This document shows, one piece after another, positions 23,736-32,890 of a DNA stretch of 64,000 nt (position 1 is its first letter; each line of letters opens with the position of its first letter). A program made the position numbers and the translations under genes. The notes beneath the pieces were generated by a model. It was not told the origin of the DNA, did not search any database, and worked only from the letters and a program-made list of their open reading frames with translations. The stretch comes from Carboxydothermus islandicus (GTDB lineage: Bacteria; Bacillota; Z-2901; Carboxydothermales; Carboxydothermaceae), in assembly GCF_001950325.1 (NCBI RefSeq), contig NZ_BDJL01000007.1, forward strand, positions 33,252 through 97,251. Reading direction: 5' to 3'.

Positions 23736-24939
23736 TTTTAACCCCCCTGGGGATTTTGCGAATTAAACTGTATTTCGGTAGCGGCGGAAATCCGGCAAAA
23801 TAAAAGCGCATCTGCGGATGGGGAGTTGAAGGTATTTCCCTTTGTTCTTCATCATAAAGTTTTTGCGCTATTCCTCTTACCGTGAGGCCGTCGGGAGTAA
23901 AGATTTCTATATAATCTCCCTTATCAATTTTCCCCCGTTGTTCCGCATAATTTAAGCCATCTTGAAAGCCCCAAACGATGCCCACAAATTCGTATTCCAG
24001 GGTATAGTTTTTATTATCCACCCTTCCCTGCTGCGGTTTTCCGTACAAAAAGCCTTTATTGTAAGGCCGGTGGCTTATTTTTAAAAGTTCGTCCTGCTTT
24101 TCCATTGATAGAGTTTTTCCCTCTAAAGCCAGGGTTAAAGCTTCTTTATAAATTCGCGCCGTGGTGGCTACATAGTGAACCGATTTCATCCGTCCTTCGA
24201 TCTTAAAGCTATTTATCCCAATCTCCACCAATTTCGGCAGGTCCTCGATTAAAGAAAGGTCATAAGAGTTAAAGATATAGCTTCCCCGCTCGTCTTCTTC
24301 AATGGGAAAAAATTGCCCGGGAGCTTTTTCTTCATAGAGATGAAAAGGCCAGCGGCAAACCTGGGCACAATCCCCCCGGTTGGCATCCCGTCCGGTAAGG
24401 TAACTGCTTAAAAGACACCTTCCGGAGTAGGAAATGCACATGGCACCATGAACAAACATCTCCAGTTCCATTGCCGTATTTTGACGAATTTCGGCAATCT
24501 CCTCCAAAGTTAGCTCCCGCGCTAAAACTACTCTTTTGGCCCCCAGCTCTTCCCAGAATTTTACAGCTTCGATATTTGTCGTATTGGCCTGGGTGCTGAT
24601 GTGGATAGGTATCTCCGGAAGATACCTTTTTACCAGACGAAAAACCCCCGGATCGGCCACAATTACCCCATCTGGTTTTATTTCGTTTAAAAATTCCAGA
24701 TAAGCGGGTAGTTCTTTAAGATCTTGATTATGAGCATAAATGTTAATGGTAATGTAAATTTTACGGTCAAATTCCCGGGCTATTTCCCGGGCTTTTTTTA
24801 ATTCTTCCCAGGAAAAATTGCCGGCTCGGGCCCGAAGCCCGTATTTGGGTCCGGCTAAATAAGCCGCATCGGCGCCATAGACAAAGGCAAAGATAAGTTT
24901 TTCCAAATTTCCTGCCGGAGCTAAAATTTCGTAGTTCAC
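23728..24939 (-). CDS. U32 peptidase-family protein (tRNA hydroxylation type)
   Basis: 403 aa. Begins with the family's EILAPAGNLEKL. The signature GAMCISYSGRCLLSSYL and CAQVCRWPF supply the conserved cysteines thought to bind an Fe-S cluster, and a C-terminal beta domain follows. Relatives include TrhP/YegQ, involved in 5-hydroxyuridine formation in tRNA, and others annotated as collagenases. The order mltG-U32 is common in Firmicutes. Exact substrate not decided. Confidence 0.88.
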   Translation of the reverse strand: MNYEILAPAGNLEKLIFAFVYGADAAYLAGPKYGLRARAGNFSWEELKKAREIAREFDRKIYITINIYAHNQDLKELPAYLEFLNEIKPDGVIVADPGVFRLVKRYLPEIPIHISTQANTTNIEAVKFWEELGAKRVVLARELTLEEIAEIRQNTAMELEMFVHGAMCISYSGRCLLSSYLTGRDANRGDCAQVCRWPFHLYEEKAPGQFFPIEEDERGSYIFNSYDLSLIEDLPKLVEIGINSFKIEGRMKSVHYVATTARIYKEALTLALEGKTLSMEKQDELLKISHRPYNKGFLYGKPQQGRVDNKNYTLEYEFVGIVWGFQDGLNYAEQRGKIDKGDYIEIFTPDGLTVRGIAQKLYDEEQREIPSTPHPQMRFYFAGFPPLPKYSLIRKIPRGVKNE

Positions 24940-24950
24940 GGTATGACCCC

Positions 24951-25964
24951 TTAAGGCAGATATTTTTTCACGTTTTGCAAATGCTCCTCATAAGTTTTGG
25001 CAAAAGCATGATAACCATCCGGTCGGGCTACATAAAAAAGATAGTCGTGTTTTACGGGATTTAACGCCGCTTTAATGGAAGAAAGTCCGGGATTAGCAAT
25101 GGGCCCGGGGGGTAATCCCCGGTATTTATAGGTATTGTAGGGCGATTCTATTTTTAAATCCTCTGCTGAAAGCCGTAGCTTATGGCGTCCCAGCGCATAT
25201 TCCACCGTGGGGCAAAGCTCCAAGAGCATCCCTTTTTGCAAACGATTGTAAATTACCCCGGAAATCAACGGCCTTTCTGCTGCCCTTTTGGCTTCGAGCT
25301 CGATAAGAGACGCTAAAGTTAGCAGTTGATGCAAAGTAAATCCCCGTTTTTGGGCTTCTTTGATAAGGTTTTCCGCTTCAACAATACTGTTAAATTTTTT
25401 TAACATCTTACCGATAATTTTTTCTTCAGTATCGGTATAGGAAATTTCGTAAGTTGCAGGAAAAAGATACCCTTCAAGTTTATACTGGACATTTTCCGGT
25501 ATTTCTTTCAAATAAGGATAATCATAAGGAGGATTTTTAGCCAAAGCTAAAACCTTTTTTTCATTAAAACCAAAACTTGCCATTAATTTTGCTATTTTGG
25601 CCACGTTGTAACCTTCAGGAACGGTAATTTTAAAAGTTAAACTTTTACCTTCCACTACCGTTTTAACAATTTCCGGCGTAGTCATGCTTTTCGTTAACGC
25701 ATAGGTTCCCGCCTGTAATTTTAAATTCAGCCTGTGATAGCGAAGGTAAAGAAGAAAAGCCGTTTCACTTTTAATTAACTCTTTTTCCTTTAAAATTTGG
25801 GCAATTGTCTCCGGTGACATACCTTTTTTTACATTAACCACCACAAGTTTATGGTCGTCAGGATTTACAGGGGCCATGTTTTCCTGCCACCAGTACCAAA
25901 AGCCAAAAAAAACTGCCAAAACCGCTGTTATTAAAGCTATTATGCTATAAAGAAGTTTTTTCAT
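24951..25964 (-). CDS. mltG: endolytic transglycosylase MltG
   Basis: Membrane-anchored enzyme that cuts nascent peptidoglycan. One N-terminal TM (about 5-27), a LysM-like segment, then the YceG domain with TLASLIELEAKR containing the catalytic Glu, VIYNRLQKGM, LPPGPIANPGLSSI and a C-terminal FAKTYEEH. 337 aa. Located 11 nt upstream of the U32 gene on the same strand. Confidence 0.92.
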   Translation of the reverse strand: MKKLLYSIIALITAVLAVFFGFWYWWQENMAPVNPDDHKLVVVNVKKGMSPETIAQILKEKELIKSETAFLLYLRYHRLNLKLQAGTYALTKSMTTPEIVKTVVEGKSLTFKITVPEGYNVAKIAKLMASFGFNEKKVLALAKNPPYDYPYLKEIPENVQYKLEGYLFPATYEISYTDTEEKIIGKMLKKFNSIVEAENLIKEAQKRGFTLHQLLTLASLIELEAKRAAERPLISGVIYNRLQKGMLLELCPTVEYALGRHKLRLSAEDLKIESPYNTYKYRGLPPGPIANPGLSSIKAALNPVKHDYLFYVARPDGYHAFAKTYEEHLQNVKKYLP

Positions 25965-26075
25965 CCTTTACCACTCTTTTCTCAACAATTTACCCGGAAT
26001 TTTTTGCCACTCACAAATTTATGCTTTCAAAACTTTTTCCCGAAACCTATACTATCAAAAAAAGGAGGGATTGTT

Positions 26076-26588
26076 ATGTTAGCTATTTACGTGGAAAATA
26101 GCCAGGAGTTTTTGCAAAAAACCTTTTCGGCTTTCTGGAAAAATCGTTTGGATTTACTACCCGATACCAAAGCTTTTACCCGAATCCTGCAAAAATACCA
26201 GGTAAGTCCTGAGTTTATTCTCTACCACCAGAACCTATTTTTAGGCGTTTTTGAAAAAATTAGCGAAGGAATTCTCTACAGCGAAAAAGCAGCCCAGGAA
26301 TTACGGCTTATCTTTACCATGATTTTGCAGTATGAAGAAGATCTCAAAGATTTTCTCTTAACCCAAAACTCTACCTTAAAAACTCATCTCCTGAATTTTG
26401 GAACAGAAATTTATAACCTTACGTTAAATTTTGCCACCGAGCACGAAAACCGCTTAATAAGGGGAATTTGCATTCCCAGAGCAAGTGTAAGCTACGTAAA
26501 AATTTTGGAAAACCAGCGAAATATCATTTCTTTTTACAATCAGCAATTAAAAAAAGAATTTAAGTTTATAAAGAAAGCTTTGCCTTAA
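26076..26588 (+). CDS. uncharacterised helical protein
   Basis: 170 aa from ATG 26076, which follows AAAGGAGGGA; upstream in-frame codons lack a site. Predicted almost wholly helical, without cysteine motifs, signal or membrane segment. Contains VSPEFILYHQNLFLGVFEKI and ends with KKEFKFIKKALP. The only plus-strand gene in a 27-kb minus-strand block, overlapping the 3' end of murJ by 23 nt. I do not recognise it. Confidence 0.7.
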   Translation: MLAIYVENSQEFLQKTFSAFWKNRLDLLPDTKAFTRILQKYQVSPEFILYHQNLFLGVFEKISEGILYSEKAAQELRLIFTMILQYEEDLKDFLLTQNSTLKTHLLNFGTEIYNLTLNFATEHENRLIRGICIPRASVSYVKILENQRNIISFYNQQLKKEFKFIKKALP

Positions 26589-28104
26589 ATTTCAAAAAAA
26601 GCTTCTTAATATATTTTACCTCTTCCACCCCAAAAACCACAAGCAAAGTAAAATACAGGGTTATTCCAAACAAAATAGCGGTAAATAAAGCAACGGTCCG
26701 CCCTTCAAATAACAACCAGTAGTATATTTTGTAAGCACCTATTCCCATTAAAAGAGAGGCAATTAATGATTTAAGAAAGAAGCTTTGCATTTCCCGGTCA
26801 AACAAATTGCCAAATTTTTTTTGGGCAAAATAAAAGAAGAGAACATTACTTAAAATTGCCGCAAAGCTTGTCCCCAAAGCAAGCCCCCGGTGGGCAAGAA
26901 AACGGACTAAAATAAGATTCACCCCGATATTCCCCAGAACCGCTAAAGCTCCCACTTTTAAAGGGGTAAGGGTGTCATTCTGGGCATAAAAAAGCCTGGT
27001 TAACACCGCATTGATTACGTAAAATACGATTGCTAAGCTATAAAAGAAAAGGGCGCCAGCCGTTAACTCGGTTGCCCGGGCATCAAAAGCCCCCCGTTCA
27101 AAAAGCACTGCCACAATGGGTGTTGCTAAAACCATTAGTCCCACCTGAGCCGGCAGGGAAATTACCGTGCTTAGCCTTAAGCCAAAGCGGGTGAGTTCTA
27201 AAAGCTTCGATTTTTCCCCCTGAGCCGCCAACGAGGAAAGACTTGGAAAAATGGCACTTGATACTGCCAGGGAAATCAAACCCAGTGGCAGCTGATAGAG
27301 TTTTGCCGCATAGTTTAAAGCAGAAATGCTGCCTTCAGCAAGGGAGGACGCCAGCATCCGGTCTACCAGTAAGTTAATTTGGGCAAAGGTAGTACCGATG
27401 ATTACCGGCAAAAACATTTCCCAGGCCCTTATTACTGCCGGATGGTGGATATCTAAAACCGGCCTGAAATAAAAGCCTGTTTTCTTAAATGCCGGAAGCA
27501 TAATTAACAGATAAATAGTCCAGCCGGCTAACGTTCCCCCTACCAGAGCGGTAATCCCCTGGCTTTTTCCAAGCAGCATAACTGCGGCTATCAAAATCAC
27601 ATTGTTTAATACCGGTCCCAAGGCCGGTGTAAAAAAGTGCTGATAAGCATTTAATACTCCGGTTAAAATTTGGGTTAAACTCATTAAAATTGCCAGAGGA
27701 AAAAGCCAGATGGAGAGGGTCCGGGCAAGTTTTAGAGTGTCCCCCTGAAATCCATAGCCAACAAATTTTATTAAAAAAGGAGCAGTAAAAATTCCTATAA
27801 CCGTAATAATTCCCAGAGCCAAAAAAGACAGCGTCAGGATAGAGTTGGTAACATGTGTTGCTTCTGTATGTTTTTTTTGCGCCAGAAATTCGTTAATTAC
27901 CGGTACAACTACCACCATTAGCCCGCCACCTATGAAACTGGCAAAAAACGTCGGGATAATTTGCGCTGCAAGATAAGCATCCACAAGCTTACTTGCCCCG
28001 AACACGGAAGCAATGGCCATTTCCCGGGCAAAACCTAAAATCCTGCTGGTTAAAGTTAAAGCCATTATTAAAAGGGTGGCTTTTAACACTATTTTCCTGG
28101 ACAT
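26566..28104 (-). CDS. murJ: MurJ/MviN lipid II flippase
   Basis: Polytopic membrane protein with about 14 helices that flips lipid II outward. Conserved segments include SRILGFAREMAIASVFG near the N-terminus, IIPTFFASFIGGG and LPAQVGLMVLATPIVAVLFERGAF. 512 aa. One nt separates it from galE. Sits with mltG and VanW-type genes in a cell-wall block. Confidence 0.92.
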   Translation of the reverse strand: MSRKIVLKATLLIMALTLTSRILGFAREMAIASVFGASKLVDAYLAAQIIPTFFASFIGGGLMVVVVPVINEFLAQKKHTEATHVTNSILTLSFLALGIITVIGIFTAPFLIKFVGYGFQGDTLKLARTLSIWLFPLAILMSLTQILTGVLNAYQHFFTPALGPVLNNVILIAAVMLLGKSQGITALVGGTLAGWTIYLLIMLPAFKKTGFYFRPVLDIHHPAVIRAWEMFLPVIIGTTFAQINLLVDRMLASSLAEGSISALNYAAKLYQLPLGLISLAVSSAIFPSLSSLAAQGEKSKLLELTRFGLRLSTVISLPAQVGLMVLATPIVAVLFERGAFDARATELTAGALFFYSLAIVFYVINAVLTRLFYAQNDTLTPLKVGALAVLGNIGVNLILVRFLAHRGLALGTSFAAILSNVLFFYFAQKKFGNLFDREMQSFFLKSLIASLLMGIGAYKIYYWLLFEGRTVALFTAILFGITLYFTLLVVFGVEEVKYIKKLFLKFKAKLSL

Positions 28105-29088
28105 TTACCGGTCATACCCCCGGGGATTGTTTTTGTGCCACTTCCAGGCAGTTAGAACGATGGTTTTAATATCACCAAATTGGGGAGAAAAATTGAGTTC
28201 TTTCTGAATTTTTTCCGAAGAAGCCACCAGAACCGCCGGATCTCCGGGACGACGCTGGCCGTAACGAACTTTAACTTTTACCCCGGTAACTTCTTCTGCG
28301 ACATTTATTATTTCTTTTACGGAAAAACCTTTCTGGTTGCCGAGATTATAAACGCCACTTTCGTCTTTGTTGAGTTTATTTAAAGCCAGAATATGGGCCT
28401 CGGCAAGGTCGTTTACGTGAATATAATCCCGGATGCAAGTACCATCCGGCGTGGGATAATCGGTCCCAAAAACCGTCAACTCGTCCTGTTCACCTAAAAT
28501 TACTTTGAAAATCAGGGGAATTAAGTGGGTTTCCGGGTTGTGGTCTTCCCCAATATCCCCGGCGGGATCTGCCCCGGCAGCATTGAAATACCGTAAGGAT
28601 ACGTAATTAAAACCATGAATTTGGCGATACCACTCAAGGCACTGCTCAATTACCAGTTTGGAATAACCGTAAACATTGGTCGGCTTGTGAGGGAAATCTT
28701 CGGTAATCGGCCAGGTTTCCGGTTCCCCGTAAACCGCTGCCGTACTGGAAAATACTATTTTTTTGACATTAGCTTTAAGCATTACTTTTAACATACTTAA
28801 AGTTTTACCGATATTTTCCTCAAAATATTTTTCCGGCTGAACCATTGATTCCCCCACTAAACTTTGCGCCGCCAGGTGAATAACCGCTTGGATATCATAT
28901 TTCTTGAAAATCTCCTTCAGGAGGTTTTCATCCCCGAAATCGCCCACAATAAGCTTTGCCCCTGTATCTACAGCTTTTTTATGCCCTTTGGAAAGATTAT
29001 CCACCACCAAAACTTTTTCTTTTTTCAGGCATAACTGCCGAACTATGTGAGAACCAATATAACCAGCTCCACCGGTAACTAAAATCAT
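28105..29088 (-). CDS. galE: UDP-glucose 4-epimerase
   Basis: Short-chain dehydrogenase fold. NAD motif GGAGYIGSH at 6-14, SSTAAVYGE and catalytic YGYSK, then RYFNAAGAD and RPGDPAVLVAS. 327 aa, full length. Interconverts UDP-glucose and UDP-galactose for surface polysaccharide. Directly followed by murJ. Confidence 0.92.
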   Translation of the reverse strand: MILVTGGAGYIGSHIVRQLCLKKEKVLVVDNLSKGHKKAVDTGAKLIVGDFGDENLLKEIFKKYDIQAVIHLAAQSLVGESMVQPEKYFEENIGKTLSMLKVMLKANVKKIVFSSTAAVYGEPETWPITEDFPHKPTNVYGYSKLVIEQCLEWYRQIHGFNYVSLRYFNAAGADPAGDIGEDHNPETHLIPLIFKVILGEQDELTVFGTDYPTPDGTCIRDYIHVNDLAEAHILALNKLNKDESGVYNLGNQKGFSVKEIINVAEEVTGVKVKVRYGQRRPGDPAVLVASSEKIQKELNFSPQFGDIKTIVLTAWKWHKNNPRGYDR

Positions 29089-29108
29089 CCAATCCTCTCC
29101 TCTAAATA

Positions 29109-30506
29109 TTAATAAACATTTTCCGTTACCGAACTTTCTTTTGCAGAAGAGTTTGGAACTTTCCTGGTTCCTACCAGGATAATTTCATTCATTGGTTTAT
29201 AGTAACTATCCCTCAAGTTTTCCACTTTTACTACCCGGCCGTTTTGGTAGACTATTCGCTGGGCTTTGGCATACTTGCCAGGGGCTCCTTCCTGTTTAAC
29301 AACCTTTTTCCCTTCGGGAAGGCTTGAGTCTTTTACGATAATTGTCTTATAAGGAATAGTTTTCGTAACCCAGCTTTTAATCACCACGTGTTTTTTTAAG
29401 CTGGCATCCCCAAAGATTTTAAAGGTAATCCGATTGCCGTTAACGTAAGATTTAATATACAGGTAACAGGGCAGGTTATTTTTAAATTTAAAGTCTTTTC
29501 CCCCGTCGGTTACCGTCGCATCCCGACCCGGCGGCACATAAGCCACCGGCAGGGAATGGTTATGCCGCTCAACAATTGTTAAATCGGCCAGCAAAACCGC
29601 ATTATAAAGAGTAGTGGATACCTGACAAACCCCACCACCCAACGCTTCTACCAACTGGTCCCGTATAATCACCGGGGCATTTTTATATCCTTCTTTGGCA
29701 CTCCTCGGGCCCACCGTTTTATTAAAAGAAAACACTTCCCCCGGAGCTATTAAAATTCCGTTTAACTTACCGGCAGCTACTCCAATATTATAAGATCGGT
29801 TAACTTTCCTGACATCAAAGCTCGTGGTAAAACTTGCTAAAAGACCGGTTAAACGCATCTTTTTAATGTCTTCGGTGGTTTTATCCGGCAATACTTCTTT
29901 TAACTTTAAACCTACTTTTAGAGGATTTTCCAGTAAATTTGCCCGCACATCTTTTACAGCCTGGTCACTATCCAGCGCAATACCTGTTTTATGGGGAATT
30001 ATGGTAAAAGTTTCACTGGGCAAAAGGCGAAACTCCGCGTTTTTGGGTTCGACATAGATTTCTTTGTTAATTTGGTCAAGTTTGGCAGAAAGCTTTTCTT
30101 CATCAAGTTGAATAAGATATTTAATATCAACTGCTTCTTCGTTTAATTGCCGTCTTTCCCTAATTTGCTTTAATAACGAACCTTGACGCCCTAATTTATA
30201 AGCTTTTTGGTACATTTCGGCGGTATTTAACGATATACCAAGGTCGCCTTTTTTATAAGTCCAGGTTTTATTCCCAAGGGTTAACACTACCGGTTGATTT
30301 TGAAGTTCGTTATTTAATTCCTCCAAGTAACTTTTAAATTCTTTAAAAGTCATCCCCCCTACCGGCTTACCTTCCACGGTCACGCCGTAGGCGATTTTCC
30401 CCCGGTAAGGCTTTATATAGGTATAGTAAGAAAAACCCACCATGCCAGCTAAAAGCATAACCACCAGGGCAATTGTTGCAATTAAAACAATGTAGGTCTT
30501 TTTCAT
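29109..30506 (-). CDS. VanW-family cell-wall protein with G5 domain
   Basis: 465 aa. N-terminal TM anchor (about 5-30), peptidoglycan-binding-like domains (about 40-215), a VanW domain (NRSYNIGVAAGKLNG, GEVFSFNKTVGPRS, GGGVCQVSTTLYNAVL, ERHNHSLPVAYVPPGRDATV), then a C-terminal G5 domain (VTKTIPYKTI). ATG 30506 follows GGTGGGGG. Role on the outer face of the membrane in cell-wall structure is inferred from the domains. Confidence 0.9.
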   Translation of the reverse strand: MKKTYIVLIATIALVVMLLAGMVGFSYYTYIKPYRGKIAYGVTVEGKPVGGMTFKEFKSYLEELNNELQNQPVVLTLGNKTWTYKKGDLGISLNTAEMYQKAYKLGRQGSLLKQIRERRQLNEEAVDIKYLIQLDEEKLSAKLDQINKEIYVEPKNAEFRLLPSETFTIIPHKTGIALDSDQAVKDVRANLLENPLKVGLKLKEVLPDKTTEDIKKMRLTGLLASFTTSFDVRKVNRSYNIGVAAGKLNGILIAPGEVFSFNKTVGPRSAKEGYKNAPVIIRDQLVEALGGGVCQVSTTLYNAVLLADLTIVERHNHSLPVAYVPPGRDATVTDGGKDFKFKNNLPCYLYIKSYVNGNRITFKIFGDASLKKHVVIKSWVTKTIPYKTIIVKDSSLPEGKKVVKQEGAPGKYAKAQRIVYQNGRVVKVENLRDSYYKPMNEIILVGTRKVPNSSAKESSVTENVY

Positions 30507-30591
30507 CTTTCCCCCACCTAATCCATGCAAAGTTTACTATATAATACTACATTATTATACTACTTTTTTTCGTTTTTTCCTTTTTAAACAC

Positions 30592-30621
30592 AAAAAAAGA
30601 AAGCTTTAAAAGCTTTCTTTT
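30592..30621 (-). terminator. Rho-independent terminator
   Basis: An AT-rich inverted repeat of at least 12 bp (AAAGAAAGCTTT / AAAGCTTTCTTT) with T tract downstream of the DUF1292 gene on the minus strand. Confidence 0.75.
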
Positions 30622-30911
30622 TACTCATCCGAACCTTCATCTTCCATTTTTTCGGTCCAGGCATCGGCAACCATTTCCCATTCTTCATCTTCCAGGTCTA
30701 CCAAAATTTCGTTGCCATCCTCATCCACTTCTAAACGGAGAATTACCGCTTCTTCTTCATCTTCTAATTCATCTTCGTCTTCTTCCACTGCCGGAACCAA
30801 GATTGCGTACTTCTTGCCCTCAACTTCAAGAAGGTCAATAACGGCAAATTCAAATTCATTTTCTTCCTCATCAACGAGGGTAATTACTTCGCCCACTTCC
30901 ATAAATTCCAC
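30621..30911 (-). CDS. DUF1292 acidic protein
   Basis: 96 aa, very acidic, starts VGEVITLVDEEENEFEFAVIDLLEVEGKKYA, as in YrzB-type DUF1292 proteins. It lies 6 nt after ruvX, the usual place in the alaS-reoM-ruvX-DUF1292 order of Firmicutes. Function not established. Confidence 0.88.
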   Translation of the reverse strand: MEFMEVGEVITLVDEEENEFEFAVIDLLEVEGKKYAILVPAVEEDEDELEDEEEAVILRLEVDEDGNEILVDLEDEEWEMVADAWTEKMEDEGSDE

Positions 30912-30917
30912 CTCTTT

Positions 30918-31334
30918 CTAATTTTTACTTTTATAATTTAGATAACCCGACAGGATGAGCGTTGCCGCCAGCTTATCAATCACCTTTTTTCGTTTCCGGC
31001 GGCTGATATCTCCGCTTATTAATAGCTTTTCCGCTTCCACGGTAGATAAACGTTCATCCCAAAAAACGGGTTTAATCCCTGTAAATTTGTAAAGCTCCCG
31101 GGCAAACCGCTCAACCAGCTCAGCCCGGGGTCCTGCAGTCCCGTTCATATTGCGCGGGTAACCAATAACAACTTCGGTAATGTTATGTAGTTCAATGATT
31201 TTTTTTATTTCCTCCAAATCTTTTTTCAAGCTTGTCCGGTTAATAACCGTTAATCCTTGAGCCGTAAGGCCGAGTTCATCGGATAACGCAACCCCAATTT
31301 TTTTATCTCCAACATCAAGTCCTAAGACTTTCAT
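30918..31334 (-). CDS. ruvX: Holliday junction resolvase-like YqgF/RuvX
   Basis: RNase H-fold protein with GLDVGDKKIGVA (first catalytic Asp), VVIGYPRNMNG, and WDERLSTVEAE. 138 aa. Proposed roles are pre-16S rRNA processing and DNA junction resolution. In line with reoM and alaS, though an aldo/keto reductase gene is inserted between it and reoM. Confidence 0.92.
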   Translation of the reverse strand: MKVLGLDVGDKKIGVALSDELGLTAQGLTVINRTSLKKDLEEIKKIIELHNITEVVIGYPRNMNGTAGPRAELVERFARELYKFTGIKPVFWDERLSTVEAEKLLISGDISRRKRKKVIDKLAATLILSGYLNYKSKN

Positions 31335-31350
31335 TTATTCACCCGCCGGG

Positions 31351-32304
31351 TTAAATTACTTTGATGGCAAAATGCGGACAGTGAGCCCCGCAGTAACCGC
31401 AAAAGAGGCATTTCTCCTGATTTACCAGCACTTTACCGGTCGATCCCAGCGTTAAAGCTTTCCGGGAACAGACTTTAACACACCGTCCACAGCCCTGGCA
31501 CCAGCTTTCAATATGAAGCTTTTTGGCAATCTTTTTTAAGCTCTCTTCTATATTACCATCAATTTCACTTTTTTGAAAGTAGTTTATATTAGCAATTACC
31601 TCAATTTCCGATTTCATCCCCACGGCAATTGCGGAAAGTTCTTTTATCCCCAGAACGAAGTCAAAAGCTTTTTTAAAATCGCCGCCCAAATGCCCGCCAC
31701 CTAAAGGCTTCATACCATAAAGCCCTTTACCCATGAGATAAGCTTCAGAAATGGCAGCAAGCATTTCCTCAGCCGTGCCATCGGCAATACCTATGCCGCG
31801 GTAATTTATCAGGGGATGAATCACTTCCACAGCAGGATGCATCATTCCCGCCCTTACCCCGGCAATAAAATGGGTAGAAATACCTGCTGCCCGAACATAG
31901 CCTTTTTCCTTGGCCTTTTGGAGATAAAAAAGGGCCTCCTCATGCCCTTTTAAGGTAAAATACGATTCCTGTTCGTGTAAAAGAAAGATATCTATATAAT
32001 CCCGCCCCAGGGAAGTTAAAGCTTCTTTAAGGCTTTTCTCCATAGCCTGGGCTGTTGCCGCATACGATTTTGTGGCAATTACCACCCGGTCCGGGGGCAA
32101 ACCTTTTAATGCCCTTCTAATATACGGGTAGGTTTGATAAAGCTCTGCGGTATCGATAAAATTTACCCCGTTTTCTATAGCAAGGCGTATAAGCCGTGCT
32201 CCTTCCTTTAAGGGCAAATTTCTTTGCAACGGTCCAATGGTTAGAGCTCCAAAGCAAAGCCGTGAAACCTCTATTCCCGTTCTTCCAAGAACCCTTCTTT
32301 CCAA
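31351..32304 (-). CDS. aldo/keto reductase with C-terminal ferredoxin domain
   Basis: 317 aa. The AKR barrel has VNFIDTAELYQTY (catalytic Asp and Tyr), ATKSY (Lys) and IFLLHEQ (His). The last ~60 residues hold two 4Fe-4S motifs, CQGCGRCVKVC and CLFCGYCGAHCP. Such fusions are common in anaerobes; their electron donor and carbonyl substrate are unknown. It stands between ruvX and reoM, 3 nt from the latter. Confidence 0.9.
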   Translation of the reverse strand: MERRVLGRTGIEVSRLCFGALTIGPLQRNLPLKEGARLIRLAIENGVNFIDTAELYQTYPYIRRALKGLPPDRVVIATKSYAATAQAMEKSLKEALTSLGRDYIDIFLLHEQESYFTLKGHEEALFYLQKAKEKGYVRAAGISTHFIAGVRAGMMHPAVEVIHPLINYRGIGIADGTAEEMLAAISEAYLMGKGLYGMKPLGGGHLGGDFKKAFDFVLGIKELSAIAVGMKSEIEVIANINYFQKSEIDGNIEESLKKIAKKLHIESWCQGCGRCVKVCSRKALTLGSTGKVLVNQEKCLFCGYCGAHCPHFAIKVI

Positions 32305-32307
32305 CTT

Positions 32308-32565
32308 TTATTCCCTTTCCAAGTACACTTTTAAAAGCTCTTCCAGTAATTCATCCCGTTCAATTTTACGGATTAAATTCCGGGCGTTTTTATGGCTGGT
32401 AATGTACGCCGGATCTCCTGATAAAAGGTATCCAACCAGTTGATTTATCGGATTATAGCCTTTTTCCTGCAACGCTTCATAAATGGTAAGTAAAAGGGCT
32501 TTATGTTTGGTATTTTTCTCTTTATCAAAACCAAAGCGCATGGTTTTTTCCATATCTTCACCCAC
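32308..32565 (-). CDS. reoM: ReoM/IreB-family regulator
   Basis: Small phosphoprotein substrate of the PASTA kinase PrkC in Firmicutes, linked to MurA turnover and cell-wall stress. The family core [42 protein letters not shown] is unmistakable in outline, with the phosphorylatable Thr in EKTMRF. GTG 32565 is chosen because GGGGGTG lies 6 nt upstream; a GTG at 32574 lies in that site. Directly upstream of the AKR gene. Confidence 0.9.
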   Translation of the reverse strand: MGEDMEKTMRFGFDKEKNTKHKALLLTIYEALQEKGYNPINQLVGYLLSGDPAYITSHKNARNLIRKIERDELLEELLKVYLERE

Positions 32566-32651
32566 GGTAAGCACCCCCTTTTATGCGCCAAATCTTATAT
32601 ATATTATTCGGCATCTTTAGAGACATTTCCTGTAAGCAAGAAAAATTTTCT

Positions 32652-32831
32652 TTAAGTCCAGAGGTTATCGTTATAATGGTAATAAAAGATGGTGGTAGTG
32701 TCTTTTTCGGGCATTTTCCTGTCATAATCCCGGCACACTACCCTAAGCCCTTCCTGTTTCAGCCAGACTTTCTCCCGACTACAGTAACCGCCTATCCGGT
32801 GCCAGCAGTCGGATTGACAGCGTATTTTCAT
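32652..32831 (-). CDS. small cysteine protein resembling DUF1540
   Basis: 59 aa from ATG 32831, preceded by AGGGGGG. Begins MKIRCQSDCWHRIGGYCSREKVWL, with Cys at 5, 9, 17 and 33; the CxxxC...YC spacing is like DUF1540 proteins. Ends in a Tyr-rich FYYHYNDNLW. It lies 59 nt after alaS on the same strand. Identification is tentative. Confidence 0.6.
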   Translation of the reverse strand: MKIRCQSDCWHRIGGYCSREKVWLKQEGLRVVCRDYDRKMPEKDTTTIFYYHYNDNLWT

Positions 32832-32890
32832 AAGAAAAGCCCCCCTTTAGGGGAATTTTCCCCAAAAAAGAGGGGTTTATACCGCTAAAG

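Noticed and set aside
32583..32888. 101-residue plus-strand frame between reoM and alaS
   Set aside because: No ribosome site, unlikely composition; the opposite strand holds the 59-residue Cys protein with a good site.
32832..32890. GGGG/CCCC repeats after alaS as a terminator
   Set aside because: Several competing short stems and a ribosome site for the next gene; cannot choose.
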